Positions 1 to 9,824 of a stretch of 64,000 nt of DNA are shown one piece after another; positions within the stretch are counted from its first letter, which is position 1, and every line of letters begins with the position of its first letter. The notes below the pieces were generated by a model. That model was given only the letters and a program-made list of their open reading frames with translations, did not search any database and was not told the DNA's origin. Position numbers and translations under genes: made by a program. Source of the DNA: Polaromonas sp. 39-63-25. GTDB lineage: Bacteria > Pseudomonadota > Gammaproteobacteria > Burkholderiales > Burkholderiaceae_C. Location: assembly GCF_002278925.1 (NCBI RefSeq), contig NZ_NCJH01000006.1, forward strand, positions 248,001 to 312,000. Direction: 5' to 3'.

Positions 1-757
1 GAATGCAGGCTTCGATGCGGCCATCACACAAGGCGGCAGCCAATGCGTTTTCATCAAACAGTGCGCTGCGGCTGATACCCACCCACAACTGGCCGTGCTT
101 GCAGGCGGCCAGCAGCTTCTCGTTGACAAAGCTTCGGAAGCGCTCGGCATAAAGCATCTGGACCGACACCGCATCCGCCTGGCTGACCAGTTCGGTCAGG
201 GTCACCGGCTGGATGCGCAGACGCTCCCAGATCGGCGCGGTATGGTGAACCGCAGGGTCATAACCGATCAGGCGCACGCCCAGGCCCGTGAGCATGCCGG
301 CCAGCGTGTGCGCGGTCGGGGCCAGCCCGAGGATGCCCACCGTGCTGCCGTGCAACTCGCGACCCATCTGGGTGCTGGGATGGCGGCGCCCCATCAGGGC
401 CGCCACCACACCCCGACGGTACAGCAGCAGCAGGCTGCTCAGCAGGTACTCGGCATTGGAGCGCACATTGGCGCTGCTGGCGTGGATGACCTTGATACCG
501 CGCTCCTTGCAGGCCTCCAGGTCGGTGTTGTCGGTGCCCACATGCAGGCGGCCGACGGCCTTGAGCTTGGGCATGAAGTCAAGAAACTCGCGGGTCACCA
601 CCGTTTGACGCGGGAACACGATGCCGCGGCTTTTGTAAGCCGCCTTGCGCAACACCACCATGTCGTCCGCGAGTTCGGGACGGTATTGCACGTTATGCCG
701 GGTTTCGAGCCAGGCCATGGCTTCTGGAACCAATGCATCAAGAAGTAAGATGTCCAC
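1..757 (-). CDS. D-2-hydroxyacid dehydrogenase (SerA-like), 3' end outside window
   Basis: The 252 visible residues align with the NAD-dependent D-2-hydroxyacid dehydrogenase family (phosphoglycerate dehydrogenase type). The N-terminal half has VGRLHVGTDNTDLEAC, matching the family's G-x-G-x-DN-I-D segment, and the far end has GISRSALFDENAL, matching the SRG-x-x-DE-x-AL segment with the catalytic Arg. The start is a GTG at 755-757 with AGGAC just upstream; an in-frame stop lies eight codons further up, so little choice remains. The dinucleotide loop, normally GxGxxG, reads GLAPTA, which is unusual and leaves cofactor binding in doubt. The gene diverges from galU. The substrate cannot be inferred. 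The gene runs off the left edge of the window. Confidence 0.8.
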   Translation of the reverse strand, partial: MDILLLDALVPEAMAWLETRHNVQYRPELADDMVVLRKAAYKSRGIVFPRQTVVTREFLDFMPKLKAVGRLHVGTDNTDLEACKERGIKVIHASSANVRSNAEYLLSSLLLLYRRGVVAALMGRRHPSTQMGRELHGSTVGILGLAPTAHTLAGMLTGLGVRLIGYDPAVHHTAPIWERLRIQPVTLTELVSQADAVSVQMLYAERFRSFVNEKLLAACKHGQLWVGISRSALFDENALAAALCDGRIEACI

Positions 758-848
758 GTCGTGTCCTGTTTGCTGTTATTCTTTTTCGTCATGCTTCTGA
801 CTCTGTGTCAGTAACGCAACACTCTAGTTCCATTCCCAAGCCAAGTAA

Positions 849-1760
849 ATGAAAAAAGTCACAACTTTAAAGAAGGCGGTTTTCCCCGTCGCAGGCCTCG
901 GAACACGGTTTTTGCCCGCTACCAAAGCTCAGCCCAAGGAAATGCTGCCCGTTGTGGACAAGCCGCTGATCCAGTACGCGGTCGAAGAAGCCTACGCGGC
1001 GGGCATACGCCACATGATTTTTGTTACAGGACGCAATAAACGGGCCATCGAAGACCACTTCGATACTGCCTATGAACTAGAGACCGAACTTGAAGCCGCC
1101 AAGAAGCACCATCTGCTGGAAATCGTCCGCTCGATGAACCCTGGCGACATGGATTTTTCCTATGTACGCCAGCCGCGCTCGCTGGGTTTGGGCCATGCGG
1201 TGCTATGCGCAGAACACCTGGTCGGCGATGAACCTTTTGCAGTGTTGCTGGCCGATGATCTGATGGTGGGCGAGCCCCCGGTCCTGGCGCAGATGGCCGC
1301 CCGATTCGAGCAAGTCCAGCAATCGATTCTGGCGGTGCAGGAAGTGCCGCTGGAGCACACCCGGCGCTACGGCATCGTGGCCACCGAGCCTGCGGTCGAC
1401 GGCCTGATGAAAGTCAACAAGATGGTGGAAAAGCCAGCGCCGGAAGTGGCGCCCTCACGCATGGGGGTGGCAGGACGCTACATCCTGACGCCTGCCGTGT
1501 TCCGGCACATACGCAGCCAGCCTACCGGCGTTGGTGGAGAGATTCAGCTGACCGATGGCATTGCCGGCCTGATGGGTGAAGAGAGCGTCTACGCTTTTCA
1601 GTACGCCGGCAAACGGTATGACTGCGGCAGCAAGGAAGGTTTCCTCGAGGCCACCGTCGAGCTGGCCCTGCAGCACCCTGAAGTGGGCGCCCATTTCAGA
1701 AACTACCTGGAAAACCTGCAGATCGGCTGGTCGGGCCAGGAACGCAGAAAACCGCATTGA
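849..1760 (+). CDS. galU: UTP-glucose-1-phosphate uridylyltransferase
   Basis: This enzyme makes UDP-glucose from UTP and glucose-1-phosphate in the cytoplasm, feeding LPS, exopolysaccharide and glucan synthesis. The 303-residue protein has the nucleotidyltransferase signature [18 protein letters not shown] at residues 16-33 with the catalytic Arg and Lys. It also has LADD near residue 130 and EKPAPE near residue 197, and its length is normal for GalU. Its product UDP-glucose is the donor used by OpgH, encoded about 48 kb away in this window. It is a single gene, transcribed divergently from the dehydrogenase gene and convergent with the TusA-like gene. Confidence 0.97.
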   Translation: MKKVTTLKKAVFPVAGLGTRFLPATKAQPKEMLPVVDKPLIQYAVEEAYAAGIRHMIFVTGRNKRAIEDHFDTAYELETELEAAKKHHLLEIVRSMNPGDMDFSYVRQPRSLGLGHAVLCAEHLVGDEPFAVLLADDLMVGEPPVLAQMAARFEQVQQSILAVQEVPLEHTRRYGIVATEPAVDGLMKVNKMVEKPAPEVAPSRMGVAGRYILTPAVFRHIRSQPTGVGGEIQLTDGIAGLMGEESVYAFQYAGKRYDCGSKEGFLEATVELALQHPEVGAHFRNYLENLQIGWSGQERRKPH

Positions 1761-1785
1761 GCGCTTGACTGCGATTCACTGATAT

Positions 1786-2013
1786 TCAGCGGCGCTTGAG
1801 CACGTGGGTGAAGTCGCCGCCTTCGGCCTGCTGCTCCACCAGCTCGTTGCCGGTCTGCTTGGCAAACGCCATGAAGTCGCGCGTCGAGCCGGGGTCGGTC
1901 GAAACCACCCGTAGCAACTGGCCGCTGCTCATCTCGGCCAGGGCCTTTTTGGCCTTCAGGATGGGCAGGGGGCAATTCAGGCCGCGGGTGTCTAACTCTT
2001 TGTCGATGTGCAT
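1786..2013 (-). CDS. TusA/SirA-family sulfur carrier protein
   Basis: This is a 75-residue protein of the TusA/SirA/YedF fold. It opens with a short strand followed by LDTRGLNCPLPILKAKKAL, where the Cys in CPxP is the persulfide-carrying residue of the family. The rest (STDPGSTRDFMAFAKQTGN) matches the second half of the domain. TusA proteins pass sulfane sulfur to tRNA thiolation or cofactor pathways; other members have redox or regulatory roles, and the exact role here is not visible. The ATG at 2011-2013 gives the usual family length; the frame stays open upstream to 2100, but that extension has no domain character. Confidence 0.88.
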   Translation of the reverse strand: MHIDKELDTRGLNCPLPILKAKKALAEMSSGQLLRVVSTDPGSTRDFMAFAKQTGNELVEQQAEGGDFTHVLKRR

Positions 2014-2103
2014 GCGTTTGTCCTTGGATGCACTGATTTTAAGCAATTCCTGCGCTGGCACGGGCTTGTCACGCCGTATACCCACGGCCGGCCCGCGCAT
2101 TGC

Positions 2104-2168
2104 CCAATTGCTACTATAAAGATAGCTAACAACGCTTGATCAGCAAGGGCTCAAGGCCAATTCCTTGT
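2104..2168. repeat. Dispersed intergenic repeat family 1, copy A
   Basis: The stretch begins with a GCTACTAT...GATAGCT inverted pair. It continues with a GC-rich block and ends with AAGGGCTCAAGGCCAATT. The same order of blocks occurs in five other gaps (near 12.4, 25.0, 36.3, 43.1 and 51.7 kb), always outside genes. Confidence 0.6.
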
Positions 2169-2173
2169 AAATC

Positions 2174-2213
2174 CCAAAAACAAACCCCCGGTCCTGCAGG
2201 GCAGGCCGGGGGT
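2174..2213 (-). terminator. Rho-independent terminator of the cysteine-repeat protein gene
   Basis: Read on the minus strand, 2213-2184 forms a strong GC hairpin (ACCCCCGG-CCTGC pairing with GCAGG-CCGGGGGT, with one unpaired base). It is followed directly by TTTGTTTTT. It lies 30 bases beyond the stop codon at 2244, in the right orientation for that gene. Confidence 0.85.
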
Positions 2214-2243
2214 CTGGCGCCGGAAAAAAACCCTTCGTCTGGC

Positions 2244-2816
2244 TTATTTCATGCCGAATTTTGCCCTGGCATCGTTCTGGCAGGCATCCTTGGCATTGCC
2301 GGTCATGGCATCGCAACGCTCCTTCGCAGCCTTGTACTGGGCATCATTTTTGTCAGCAGATGCGTCTTTTTTGGCATCTGCCATGGCGCCGGCCTTGTCC
2401 TTGTTGGCCTCGGAACTGACCTTGCTGACCTTGGCATCGGCTCTGGCTGTCGTGCGGGCGGCTTTGGCGTCTTTCACACAGACATCCTTTGCATTGCCGT
2501 TCAAGTCATCGCATTTTTCCTTGGCGATGTCGTAAGCGGCATCGGCCTTGGCCTCTGCCACCTGTTGCTCCTGGCGAGGGCTGGGTTTGTACTGGGCTTC
2601 AAGTTCGGCTTTGGCGACTTTTTCCGCGCCCTTGGCTTCGGCCTGGCAGATATCCCTGGCGTTGGCCGTCAGGGACTTGCATTTGTCCCGGCTGGCCTTG
2701 TAGTCAGACTCAACGCGGTCTTTCTGCGCTTTGTATTCGTCCTTGGTCAGTGCCATGGCGTTTCCGGCGAAGGCACAGGACACGGCGAGCGTGAGCATGA
2801 TCAGTTTCGATTTCAT
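2244..2816 (-). CDS. Secreted protein with three cysteine-pair repeats, function unknown
   Basis: The 190-residue protein starts with a clear signal peptide (MKSKLIMLTLAVSCAFAGNAMA, likely cut after AMA). The mature part is rich in Lys, Ala, Asp and Glu and should be mostly helical. It holds three copies of a module of the form KC-x-x-L-x-x-NA-x-D-x-C: DKCKSLTANARDIC, EKCDDLNGNAKDVC and ERCDAMTGNAKDAC, each followed by a charged alanine-rich helix. Each module carries two Cys nine residues apart, so a disulfide-closed helical hairpin in the periplasm is plausible (inference). The ATG at 2816 is chosen because the signal peptide starts there; upstream in-frame codons do not look coding. A terminator follows. 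I cannot assign a function. Confidence 0.8.
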   Translation of the reverse strand: MKSKLIMLTLAVSCAFAGNAMALTKDEYKAQKDRVESDYKASRDKCKSLTANARDICQAEAKGAEKVAKAELEAQYKPSPRQEQQVAEAKADAAYDIAKEKCDDLNGNAKDVCVKDAKAARTTARADAKVSKVSSEANKDKAGAMADAKKDASADKNDAQYKAAKERCDAMTGNAKDACQNDARAKFGMK

Positions 2817-2894
2817 GGGTGATTTCCTTTTCGATGAAGTGATGTATTTTTCCAAGCGGGTCCGGGGCTGAAGATCGGCCGGCACGCCATAACG

Positions 2895-3116
2895 TCAATA
2901 ACGCTCAAAAAAACCGGTTGGGTTGCGTTCCTGAAAGGCCGCCAGCTGTTTTTCAGCCTCGTCCTCGGCAATGCCGTGCCGCTCCTGGATGCGGCCCAGC
3001 AACTGGTCGCGCTTGCCGGCAATGATGTCGAGGTCGTCATCGGTGAGCTTGCCCCACTGCTCCTTGACCTTGCCCTTGAACTGCGTCCAGTTCCCCTCGA
3101 TGCGATCCTGGTTCAT
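2895..3116 (-). CDS. CsbD family stress-associated small protein
   Basis: This 73-residue protein is a full-length CsbD-like protein. It begins MNQDRIEGNWTQFKGKVKEQ and continues with KLTDDDLDIIAGKRDQLLG, the two conserved blocks of the family. CsbD proteins are small, hydrophilic and induced by general stress in several bacteria; the molecular role is unknown. The ATG at 3114-3116 is preceded by AAAGGAGT, a strong ribosome site. An inverted repeat TGTCAC...GTGACA (3139-3166) sits just upstream in the promoter region and could be an operator (inference). Confidence 0.92.
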   Translation of the reverse strand: MNQDRIEGNWTQFKGKVKEQWGKLTDDDLDIIAGKRDQLLGRIQERHGIAEDEAEKQLAAFQERNPTGFFERY

Positions 3117-3282
3117 GGTGACTCCTTTGGTGAATGTGTGTCACGCGGCTGCTAGGCCATGTGACAGGGAAATTCACTGTAAAAGTACTGCCTGCAGCGT
3201 CAGGTAGGCACACGCGGGCGATGGGCGTAGGTGCCTGCCTACACCCCAAGCTGAACGGGACAGTGCCTGAAGCGCAGGCGGC

Positions 3283-4893
3283 CTAACGCGCGCGCAGCGA
3301 GCGGCCCAGCAGCAGGACCGGAAACAGACCGACCAGTACCAGGACCAGCGCCGGCAGCGCTGCCTCGCCCAGGCGTTCGTCGCGGGCCAGCTGGTAGGTC
3401 ACCACGGCCAGCGTGTCGCTGTTGAAGGGACGCAGCACCAGCGTGGCCGGCAATTCCTTCATCACATCGACAAACACCAGCAGGGCAGCCGCCCCGACCG
3501 ACCGTTTGAGCAGTGGCCAGTGCACTCTCGCCATCAGTGCTGCACCGGTGGTACCCAGCATGCGCGCACTGTCGTCGAAACTGGCCGGTATGCGCGAGTA
3601 GCCGCTTTGCACGGACTGCAACGCCACGGCGGTGAAACGCACCAGGTAAGCCCAGACAATGCCCAGCGCCGTCCCCGTGATCCAGTACCCCGCGGAGGTT
3701 TGCGGGGCCACGGCCTGCAGCCAGCCCACGGGCAGCAGCAGGCCGACCACAATCACGGCGCCGGGCACGGCATAACCCAGGCTTGCCAGTTGCGCAGCGA
3801 AGCGTGTCAGCCAGTGGGGCTGGCGGCGCAGCGCAAAGCTCAGGCTGAGTGCCACACCGGTGGCCAGCACAGCGCTCAAGCCGGCCAGGCTCACGCTGTT
3901 GAGGGACCAGCGCACAAACTGCGTCCACGGCAACTCGCTCCAGCCGGCCACCAGGGGGCGCAGCATGAACAGCACGGGCAGCACAAACCCGAGTGTGATG
4001 GGCAGTGCACACAAGGCCCACGCCAAACCGGCCCGCAGGCCGTGCAAGGGCGTGGGCGCAGCGTCGGCAGCCCCGGCGCGGCCACCGCGGCTGCCGGCAA
4101 AACGCATGCGTTTTTGCGCATGGTGTTCGATTCTCAGCAGCACAGCCACCACCAGCAACAAGACCGTGGCCAGCTGCGCTGCCGCCAGCCGGTTGTCCAT
4201 GGCCAGCCAGGCCTTGTAGATGCCGGCGGTGAAGGTCTGGATCCCGAAATAGCTGGACACGCCGAAGTCGGCCAGCGTCTCCATCAAGGCCAGCGCCACA
4301 CCCGCCGCCACGGCAGGACGGGCCAGCGGCAGGGCCACCTCCCGAATGCGGCGCTCCAGCGGTGCGCCGAGCAAGCGGGCGGCTTCCATCAAATGCACGG
4401 CCCGCTCGGACAGCGCGGTGCGGGCCAGCAGATAGACGTAGGGGTACAGCGTGACCGTGAAAACCAGCACCGCCCCGCCCAGGCTGCGAATTTCAGGCAG
4501 CAGACGCCCCTGCCAGCCAAAGCTCGCGCGCAGCCAGCTTTGCAGGGGCCCGGCGTATTGCAGGAAGTCGGTGTACGCATAGGCCACCACGTAGGCCGGC
4601 ATGGCCAGTGGCAGGAGCAGCGCCCAGGCAAAAAACCGCCGCCCCGGAAACTCGAACAGCGTCACCGCACAGGCCGTGCCCATGCCGATCAGCGCAACGC
4701 CCCCCGCTACGGACAAACACAGCAGCAGCGACGTGAAGGCGTATTCCGGCAGGACGGTTCGCAGCATCTCCCGCAGGATGGGCAGGGACTGGCTGTCGAG
4801 TTCAAACCACGACAGCATCACCGCCAGCACCGGCAGCGTGAGCACCACCATCAGCAGGAACAGGGGCACGGATGAAAAAAAGCGACGAAGCAT
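3283..4893 (-). CDS. fbpB: Fe(3+)-type ABC transporter permease (FbpB-like, fused two-domain)
   Basis: The 536-residue inner-membrane protein consists of two fused binding-protein-dependent permease domains, the arrangement of FbpB/SfuB iron(III) transporters. Hydrophobic segments are spread along its length, with one domain around residues 50-255 and the other around 330-530. Each domain holds an EAA-type loop (MEAARLLGAPLERRIREVALPLARPA and FDDSARMLGTTGAALMARVHWPLLK). It is transcribed away from the ATPase gene fbpC, with only 113 bases between them containing a possible Fur site. No periplasmic substrate-binding protein gene is next to either gene, so the substrate (iron, or possibly thiamine or another small ligand) is inferred from similarity alone. 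Confidence 0.85.
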   Translation of the reverse strand: MLRRFFSSVPLFLLMVVLTLPVLAVMLSWFELDSQSLPILREMLRTVLPEYAFTSLLLCLSVAGGVALIGMGTACAVTLFEFPGRRFFAWALLLPLAMPAYVVAYAYTDFLQYAGPLQSWLRASFGWQGRLLPEIRSLGGAVLVFTVTLYPYVYLLARTALSERAVHLMEAARLLGAPLERRIREVALPLARPAVAAGVALALMETLADFGVSSYFGIQTFTAGIYKAWLAMDNRLAAAQLATVLLLVVAVLLRIEHHAQKRMRFAGSRGGRAGAADAAPTPLHGLRAGLAWALCALPITLGFVLPVLFMLRPLVAGWSELPWTQFVRWSLNSVSLAGLSAVLATGVALSLSFALRRQPHWLTRFAAQLASLGYAVPGAVIVVGLLLPVGWLQAVAPQTSAGYWITGTALGIVWAYLVRFTAVALQSVQSGYSRIPASFDDSARMLGTTGAALMARVHWPLLKRSVGAAALLVFVDVMKELPATLVLRPFNSDTLAVVTYQLARDERLGEAALPALVLVLVGLFPVLLLGRSLRAR

Positions 4894-4971
4894 GAAGTCC
4901 CGAAAAAAAGCCTCTGCTCACGCCGCATGGCGGATACCTGATGCAGACGGCGGGCCGCATATCAGGCGAGT

Positions 4972-4990
4972 GCAAATGAGAATTGTAAGC
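4972..4990. promoter_or_regulatory. Possible Fur box between fbpB and fbpC
   Basis: The sequence GCAAATGAGAATTGTAAGC matches about 12 of 19 positions of the Fur consensus, including the core AATGAGAAT often seen in betaproteobacterial iron promoters. It lies between two divergent iron-transporter-like genes. A TACAAT at 4994-4999 could be the -10 element for fbpC, which would put transcription start almost at the ATG. Confidence 0.5.
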
Positions 4991-5006
4991 ATCTACAATT
5001 GCACCC

Positions 5007-6094
<1,088 letters not shown>

Positions 6095-6098
<4 letters not shown>

Positions 6099-6829
6099 GA
6101 ATCCTCGCGCAGCAGGCGCTCCACTTCGCGCTGCAGATCGGCAGCCCAGGTACGCCGGTCCCGGCCATCGCAGGGCTGGAGCTCCCCGAAGGTGACCTCG
6201 GCGCGAAGATGCCGCACGTTCAGGGTTTCCCAGATCGACACGAAAATCGAATCGTCGTCGATGTAACGCGGCGCAAAACAGGTCTGCCCCGTATCGGCGT
6301 CCACAAAGCGCAGGGCCACCGGTTGCACAGGTGCGTCCGCCGCAATCGCCGCCTGCAGCAGGTTGGCATGAAAGGGCTTGAGGCGGGTGCTGTCGCCCGT
6401 CGTTCCCTCGGGGAACACGGCGAGCACGTCCCCGAGCTTGAGCTGCCGGGTCATGTGGTGCACCACGCGGTGGGCATCCCGCCTGGACTCCCGCTCTATG
6501 TACAGGGTGCCGGCACCGCCGGCCAGCGTACCGACCAGCGGCCAGTGCTTGATATCCGACTTGGAAACAAAACGGCAGTAACGCGAGGCATGCAGCACCA
6601 CGATGTCCAGCCAGGAAAGGTGGTTGGCCACAAGGAGGGCCGGCCCCTCTGCCACGGGTGACCCCCTGACCACCAGCTCGATGCCGACGATCTTCAACAT
6701 GGCCATGGCCCAGACCTGGACCCTGGCTTCTTTCGCCGGCTGCCCGAGCCGGGGAAACAGCGTCAGGATGGTCCACATGCCGACCGCGATATGCGCCAGG
6801 GCGCGCAACAGGCGCCAGACGGCCTGCAT
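6095..6829 (-). CDS. plsC: 1-acyl-sn-glycerol-3-phosphate acyltransferase
   Basis: This enzyme adds the second acyl chain to lysophosphatidic acid in phospholipid synthesis at the inner membrane. The protein (244 residues from the chosen ATG) has an N-terminal membrane segment. The acyltransferase motif is NHLSWLD (H70 and D75 as the H-x4-D pair), and the substrate-binding block FPEGTTGD follows. The ATG at 6827-6829 is chosen because it lies five bases after the pyrC' stop and starts with a normal membrane anchor; a longer frame from 6877 would overlap pyrC'. It is the last gene of the pyr operon. Confidence 0.92.
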
Positions 6830-6834
6830 GCCGT

Positions 6835-8127
6835 TCAGGCCTCGTATGCGACTTGCCCGCCCACCAGCGTCCAGCACACGCGAGCCGGCAGCTGGTAGCC
6901 GGAAAACGGCGTGTGTTTGCCCTGGCTGCGCAAGGTGTCAGGCTGCACCGTCCATTCGGTCTGCGCGTTGAACACACAGACATCGGCCACGCCACCCTTG
7001 ACCAGTTGCCCGGCACTGGCCTGAAAGGTCCCCAGTGCGCCGCCCAGGACGCGGGCCGGCTCACTGGTAAGCACCGCCAGCGCGCGGGACAGGCCCACCC
7101 CGCTGTCCGTACCCCATTTGCAGGCCAGGCCCAGCAACAGTTCCAGCCCGGTGGCACCCGGTTCAGCCTCGGCAAAAGGCAGAGTCTTCGCATCGGCCTC
7201 CACCGGTGTGTGGTCGGACACCAGCGCGTCGATGACGCCGTCGGCCAGCGCCTGACGCAAGGCATCGCGGTCACGCTGCTGGCGCAGCGGCGGGTTCAGG
7301 CGCATGCGGCTGTCGAAGTAGCCAATATCGGTGTCCGTCAGATGCAGGCTGTTGATGCTGACGTCCGCCGTCACAGCCAGGCCATCGGCCTTGGCCTTGG
7401 CCAGCAAGGCCACGCCGGCCGCGCTGCTGATGCGGCAGACATGCACTCGCGCGCCAGTGGCACGCATCAGCTCGAACAGCGTGTGCAGCGCGATGGTCTC
7501 GGCCGCCACCGGCACACCGCTCAGGCCCAGCCGGGTCGCCAGCGCACCGCTCGCGGCCACGCCCCCGCCCAGCCAGCTGTCCTGCGGACGCAGCCAGACG
7601 GTGTAGCCAAAGCTGGCAGCATATTGCAGGGCGCGCAGCAACACCTGGGTGTTGGCCAGCGGCACCTCGGCCTGGCTGAAGCCGACACAGCCGGCCTCCG
7701 TCAGTTCGACCATTTCCGTCAATGCTTCCCCCTGCAGGGCCCGCGTCAACGCGCCCAGCGGAAACACGCGCGACTGGTGCAATTTTTCTGCACGGAACTT
7801 GAGCATCTCGACCAGGCCGGGCTCATCGAGCACCGGGTCGGTGTCGGGCGGACAGACCAGGCTGGTGACGCCGCCGGCGACGGCTGCCGCCAGTTCGCTT
7901 TCGAGCATGCCCTCATGTTCGTAGCCCGGTTCGCGCAGGCGCGCCGACAGGTCGATCAGGCCCGGCGCAACAATGCAGCCCGTGGCATCAATCGTGCGGT
8001 TCGGCGTGAAATCTGCAACCGTGGTTTTCAGCGACAGAATGCGCCCGGCGGCAATCGCCACATCGCCCACTTCGTCGAGGCCGGAAGCCGGATCAATCAC
8101 CCGACCGTTCTTGATCAGTATCTTCAT
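6835..8127 (-). CDS. pyrC': Dihydroorotase-like protein lacking the metal site (PyrC', non-catalytic)
   Basis: The 430-residue protein has the amidohydrolase fold of class I dihydroorotase. The conserved zinc motif DxHxH-x-R-x-PG has become DLSARLREPG, so both metal-binding His (positions 61 and 63) are Ser and Arg. The later block that normally carries a metal-binding His reads CRISSAAG. The SDHTP block with the catalytic-Asp position is kept. In pseudomonads and relatives, such inactive PyrC' proteins are known to form a complex with PyrB and are needed for aspartate transcarbamoylase assembly. The position immediately downstream of pyrB supports the same role here. True dihydroorotase activity would have to come from another gene outside this window. 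Confidence 0.88.
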   Translation of the reverse strand: MKILIKNGRVIDPASGLDEVGDVAIAAGRILSLKTTVADFTPNRTIDATGCIVAPGLIDLSARLREPGYEHEGMLESELAAAVAGGVTSLVCPPDTDPVLDEPGLVEMLKFRAEKLHQSRVFPLGALTRALQGEALTEMVELTEAGCVGFSQAEVPLANTQVLLRALQYAASFGYTVWLRPQDSWLGGGVAASGALATRLGLSGVPVAAETIALHTLFELMRATGARVHVCRISSAAGVALLAKAKADGLAVTADVSINSLHLTDTDIGYFDSRMRLNPPLRQQRDRDALRQALADGVIDALVSDHTPVEADAKTLPFAEAEPGATGLELLLGLACKWGTDSGVGLSRALAVLTSEPARVLGGALGTFQASAGQLVKGGVADVCVFNAQTEWTVQPDTLRSQGKHTPFSGYQLPARVCWTLVGGQVAYEA

Positions 8128-8198
8128 TGTGTAGCTTCCAGAAAAGGCGCAACGCGACACATGCAGAGGCATGCATGGAGGCTCTTCAATCCAAGCAG

Positions 8199-8288
8199 GG
8201 GCCGCGGAACCGGCTTCGCCGGGCCGCAGGCGCAGCGGCCTCCTCGGGGGGCAGCGCAGTACGCGAAGCGACAAGCGTGGGGGCTCAT
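8199..8288. repeat. Dispersed intergenic repeat family 2, copy 1
   Basis: The stretch contains GAACCGGCTTCGCCGGG followed by GC-rich blocks and ends close to the pyrB stop codon. A second copy with the same order of blocks is at 29386-29478. It separates pyrB from pyrC' by 163 bases, an unusually wide gap for this otherwise tight operon. Confidence 0.5.
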
Positions 8289-8290
8289 GT

Positions 8291-9253
8291 TCATGCTTCG
8301 TTCCCGGCAACAATGCTCATCACCGCCATGCGCACGGCGATGCCGAAAGTGACCTGCGGCAGGATCACGCTTTGTGCGCCATCAACCACGGCGGAATCGA
8401 TTTCGACGCCGCGGTTGATCGGGCCGGGATGCATGACGATGGCATCGGGTTTGGCATGCTTGAGCTTCTCGTTGGTCAGGCCGAAGCTCTTGAAAAACTC
8501 ATGGCTGCTGGGCAACAGGGCGCCGGACATGCGTTCGTTCTGCAGCCTGAGCATGATGATCACGTCGGCCCCCTTGATGCCCTCTTCCAGGGTGTGGCAG
8601 ACGCGCACCCCCATTTGCGCCATGTCGGCAGGCACCAGGGTTTTCGGACCTACCACTCGTACCTCGGGGCAACCCAGCGTGGTCAGCGCATGGATGTCGG
8701 AGCGGGCCACACGCGAGTGCAGCACATCGCCGACGATCGCCACGGTGAGGTTGCTGAAGTCCTTCTTGTAGTGGCGGATGGTGTACATGTCCAGCAGCCC
8801 CTGCGTCGGGTGTGCATGGCGGCCGTCGCCGGCGTTGATCACATGCACGTGTGGTGCGACGTGTTGCGCGATCAGGTAAGGCGCACCCGATTCGCTGTGG
8901 CGCACCACGAACAGGTCTGCCGCCATCGCGCTCAGGTTGGAGATCGTATCGAGCAGCGACTCGCCTTTGGAGGCCGACGAGCGCGCAATATCAAGGTTGA
9001 TCACATCGGCCGACAGCCGCGTCGCCGCGATTTCGAAGGTCGTGCGGGTGCGGGTGGAGTTTTCAAAGAAGAGGTTGAAGACACTCTTGCCGCGCAGCAG
9101 CGGGACCTTTTTGACCTCGCGGTCGCTGACGCTGACAAAGCTGGCCGCGGTATCGAGGATGTGGGTCAGCGTCGCTTTGGGCAGACCTTCAATGGACAGC
9201 AGGTGAATCAGCTCACCATTCTTGTTGAGTTGCGGGTTTCGTCGGTACAACAC
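8291..9253 (-). CDS. pyrB: Aspartate carbamoyltransferase catalytic subunit
   Basis: PyrB condenses carbamoyl phosphate with aspartate, the committed step of pyrimidine synthesis. The 320-residue protein carries [13 protein letters not shown], whose STRTR at 66-70 binds carbamoyl phosphate, and HPTQGLLD, which carries the active-site His. It begins with GTG at 9251-9253, with AAGG upstream. Together with PyrC' it should form the class A transcarbamoylase complex, in which the long catalytic subunit also takes over nucleotide sensing (known for pseudomonads, inferred here). Confidence 0.96.
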   Translation of the reverse strand: MLYRRNPQLNKNGELIHLLSIEGLPKATLTHILDTAASFVSVSDREVKKVPLLRGKSVFNLFFENSTRTRTTFEIAATRLSADVINLDIARSSASKGESLLDTISNLSAMAADLFVVRHSESGAPYLIAQHVAPHVHVINAGDGRHAHPTQGLLDMYTIRHYKKDFSNLTVAIVGDVLHSRVARSDIHALTTLGCPEVRVVGPKTLVPADMAQMGVRVCHTLEEGIKGADVIIMLRLQNERMSGALLPSSHEFFKSFGLTNEKLKHAKPDAIVMHPGPINRGVEIDSAVVDGAQSVILPQVTFGIAVRMAVMSIVAGNEA

Positions 9254-9311
9254 AATCAGGCCTTTCGCGGGACAGCAGGAATACTGACGGGAAAACCGTC
9301 GGGGCAGGTGG

Positions 9312-9824
9312 TCATGGTGTCACCCCCTGCACCTGGAAGCTGAACCGGCCGTCGTCACTGCGCGCCAGTGCCAGCGACTGGGACGCCGGCAGGGCCACCC
9401 GGGCAGCCGCAAAGTCGGCCTGTATCGGCAGTTCCCTGTCACCACGGTCCACCAGCACCACAAGCTTGACGCTGGCTGGCCGGCCGTAATCAAACACCTC
9501 GTTGAGAATGGCACGAATGGTGCGCCCGGTGTAGAGCACGTCGTCGAGCACGATGAGGTGGGCGCCGTTGACATCAAAAGGCAGCACCGTCTGGCCGCTG
9601 GCCGACAGGCCGCGCTGGGAAAAATCGTCACGGTGCATCGCCGAGGACAAGGTACCGATGTCGTCAGCTAGGCCCAGGTCGGCGCGCAGGCGTTCGGCCA
9701 GCCAGACGCCGCCGGAAGCCACACCTACCAGCCGCGGCGGGCGGTCATAGGTCGCCAGCAGCTGCTGCATGCCGCGCAGGACTTCGCGGTACAAGGCCTC
9801 GGCGTCCAGGGTCAGGCTGGTCAT
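9312..9824 (-). CDS. pyrR: PyrR: pyrimidine regulator / uracil phosphoribosyltransferase
   Basis: This 170-residue protein belongs to the phosphoribosyltransferase fold. The PRPP-binding motif [11 protein letters not shown] lies at residues 92-102, and the upstream block [13 protein letters not shown] matches PyrR. In Bacillus PyrR attenuates pyr mRNA; in gram-negative pyr operons its regulatory part is less clear and it may act mainly in uracil salvage. Its start overlaps the ruvX stop by four bases (ATGA), and 58 bases separate it from pyrB. Confidence 0.93.
   Translation of the reverse strand: MTSLTLDAEALYREVLRGMQQLLATYDRPPRLVGVASGGVWLAERLRADLGLADDIGTLSSAMHRDDFSQRGLSASGQTVLPFDVNGAHLIVLDDVLYTGRTIRAILNEVFDYGRPASVKLVVLVDRGDRELPIQADFAAARVALPASQSLALARSDDGRFSFQVQGVTP

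Noticed and set aside
3520-4875. A 451-codon plus-strand frame opposite fbpB
   Set aside because: The minus-strand permease has ordered membrane segments and EAA loops. The plus-strand frame is Gln/His/Arg-rich without structure.
6853-8352. A 499-codon plus-strand frame opposite pyrC'
   Set aside because: Antisense to a full-length amidohydrolase-family protein; composition is typical of a mirrored frame.
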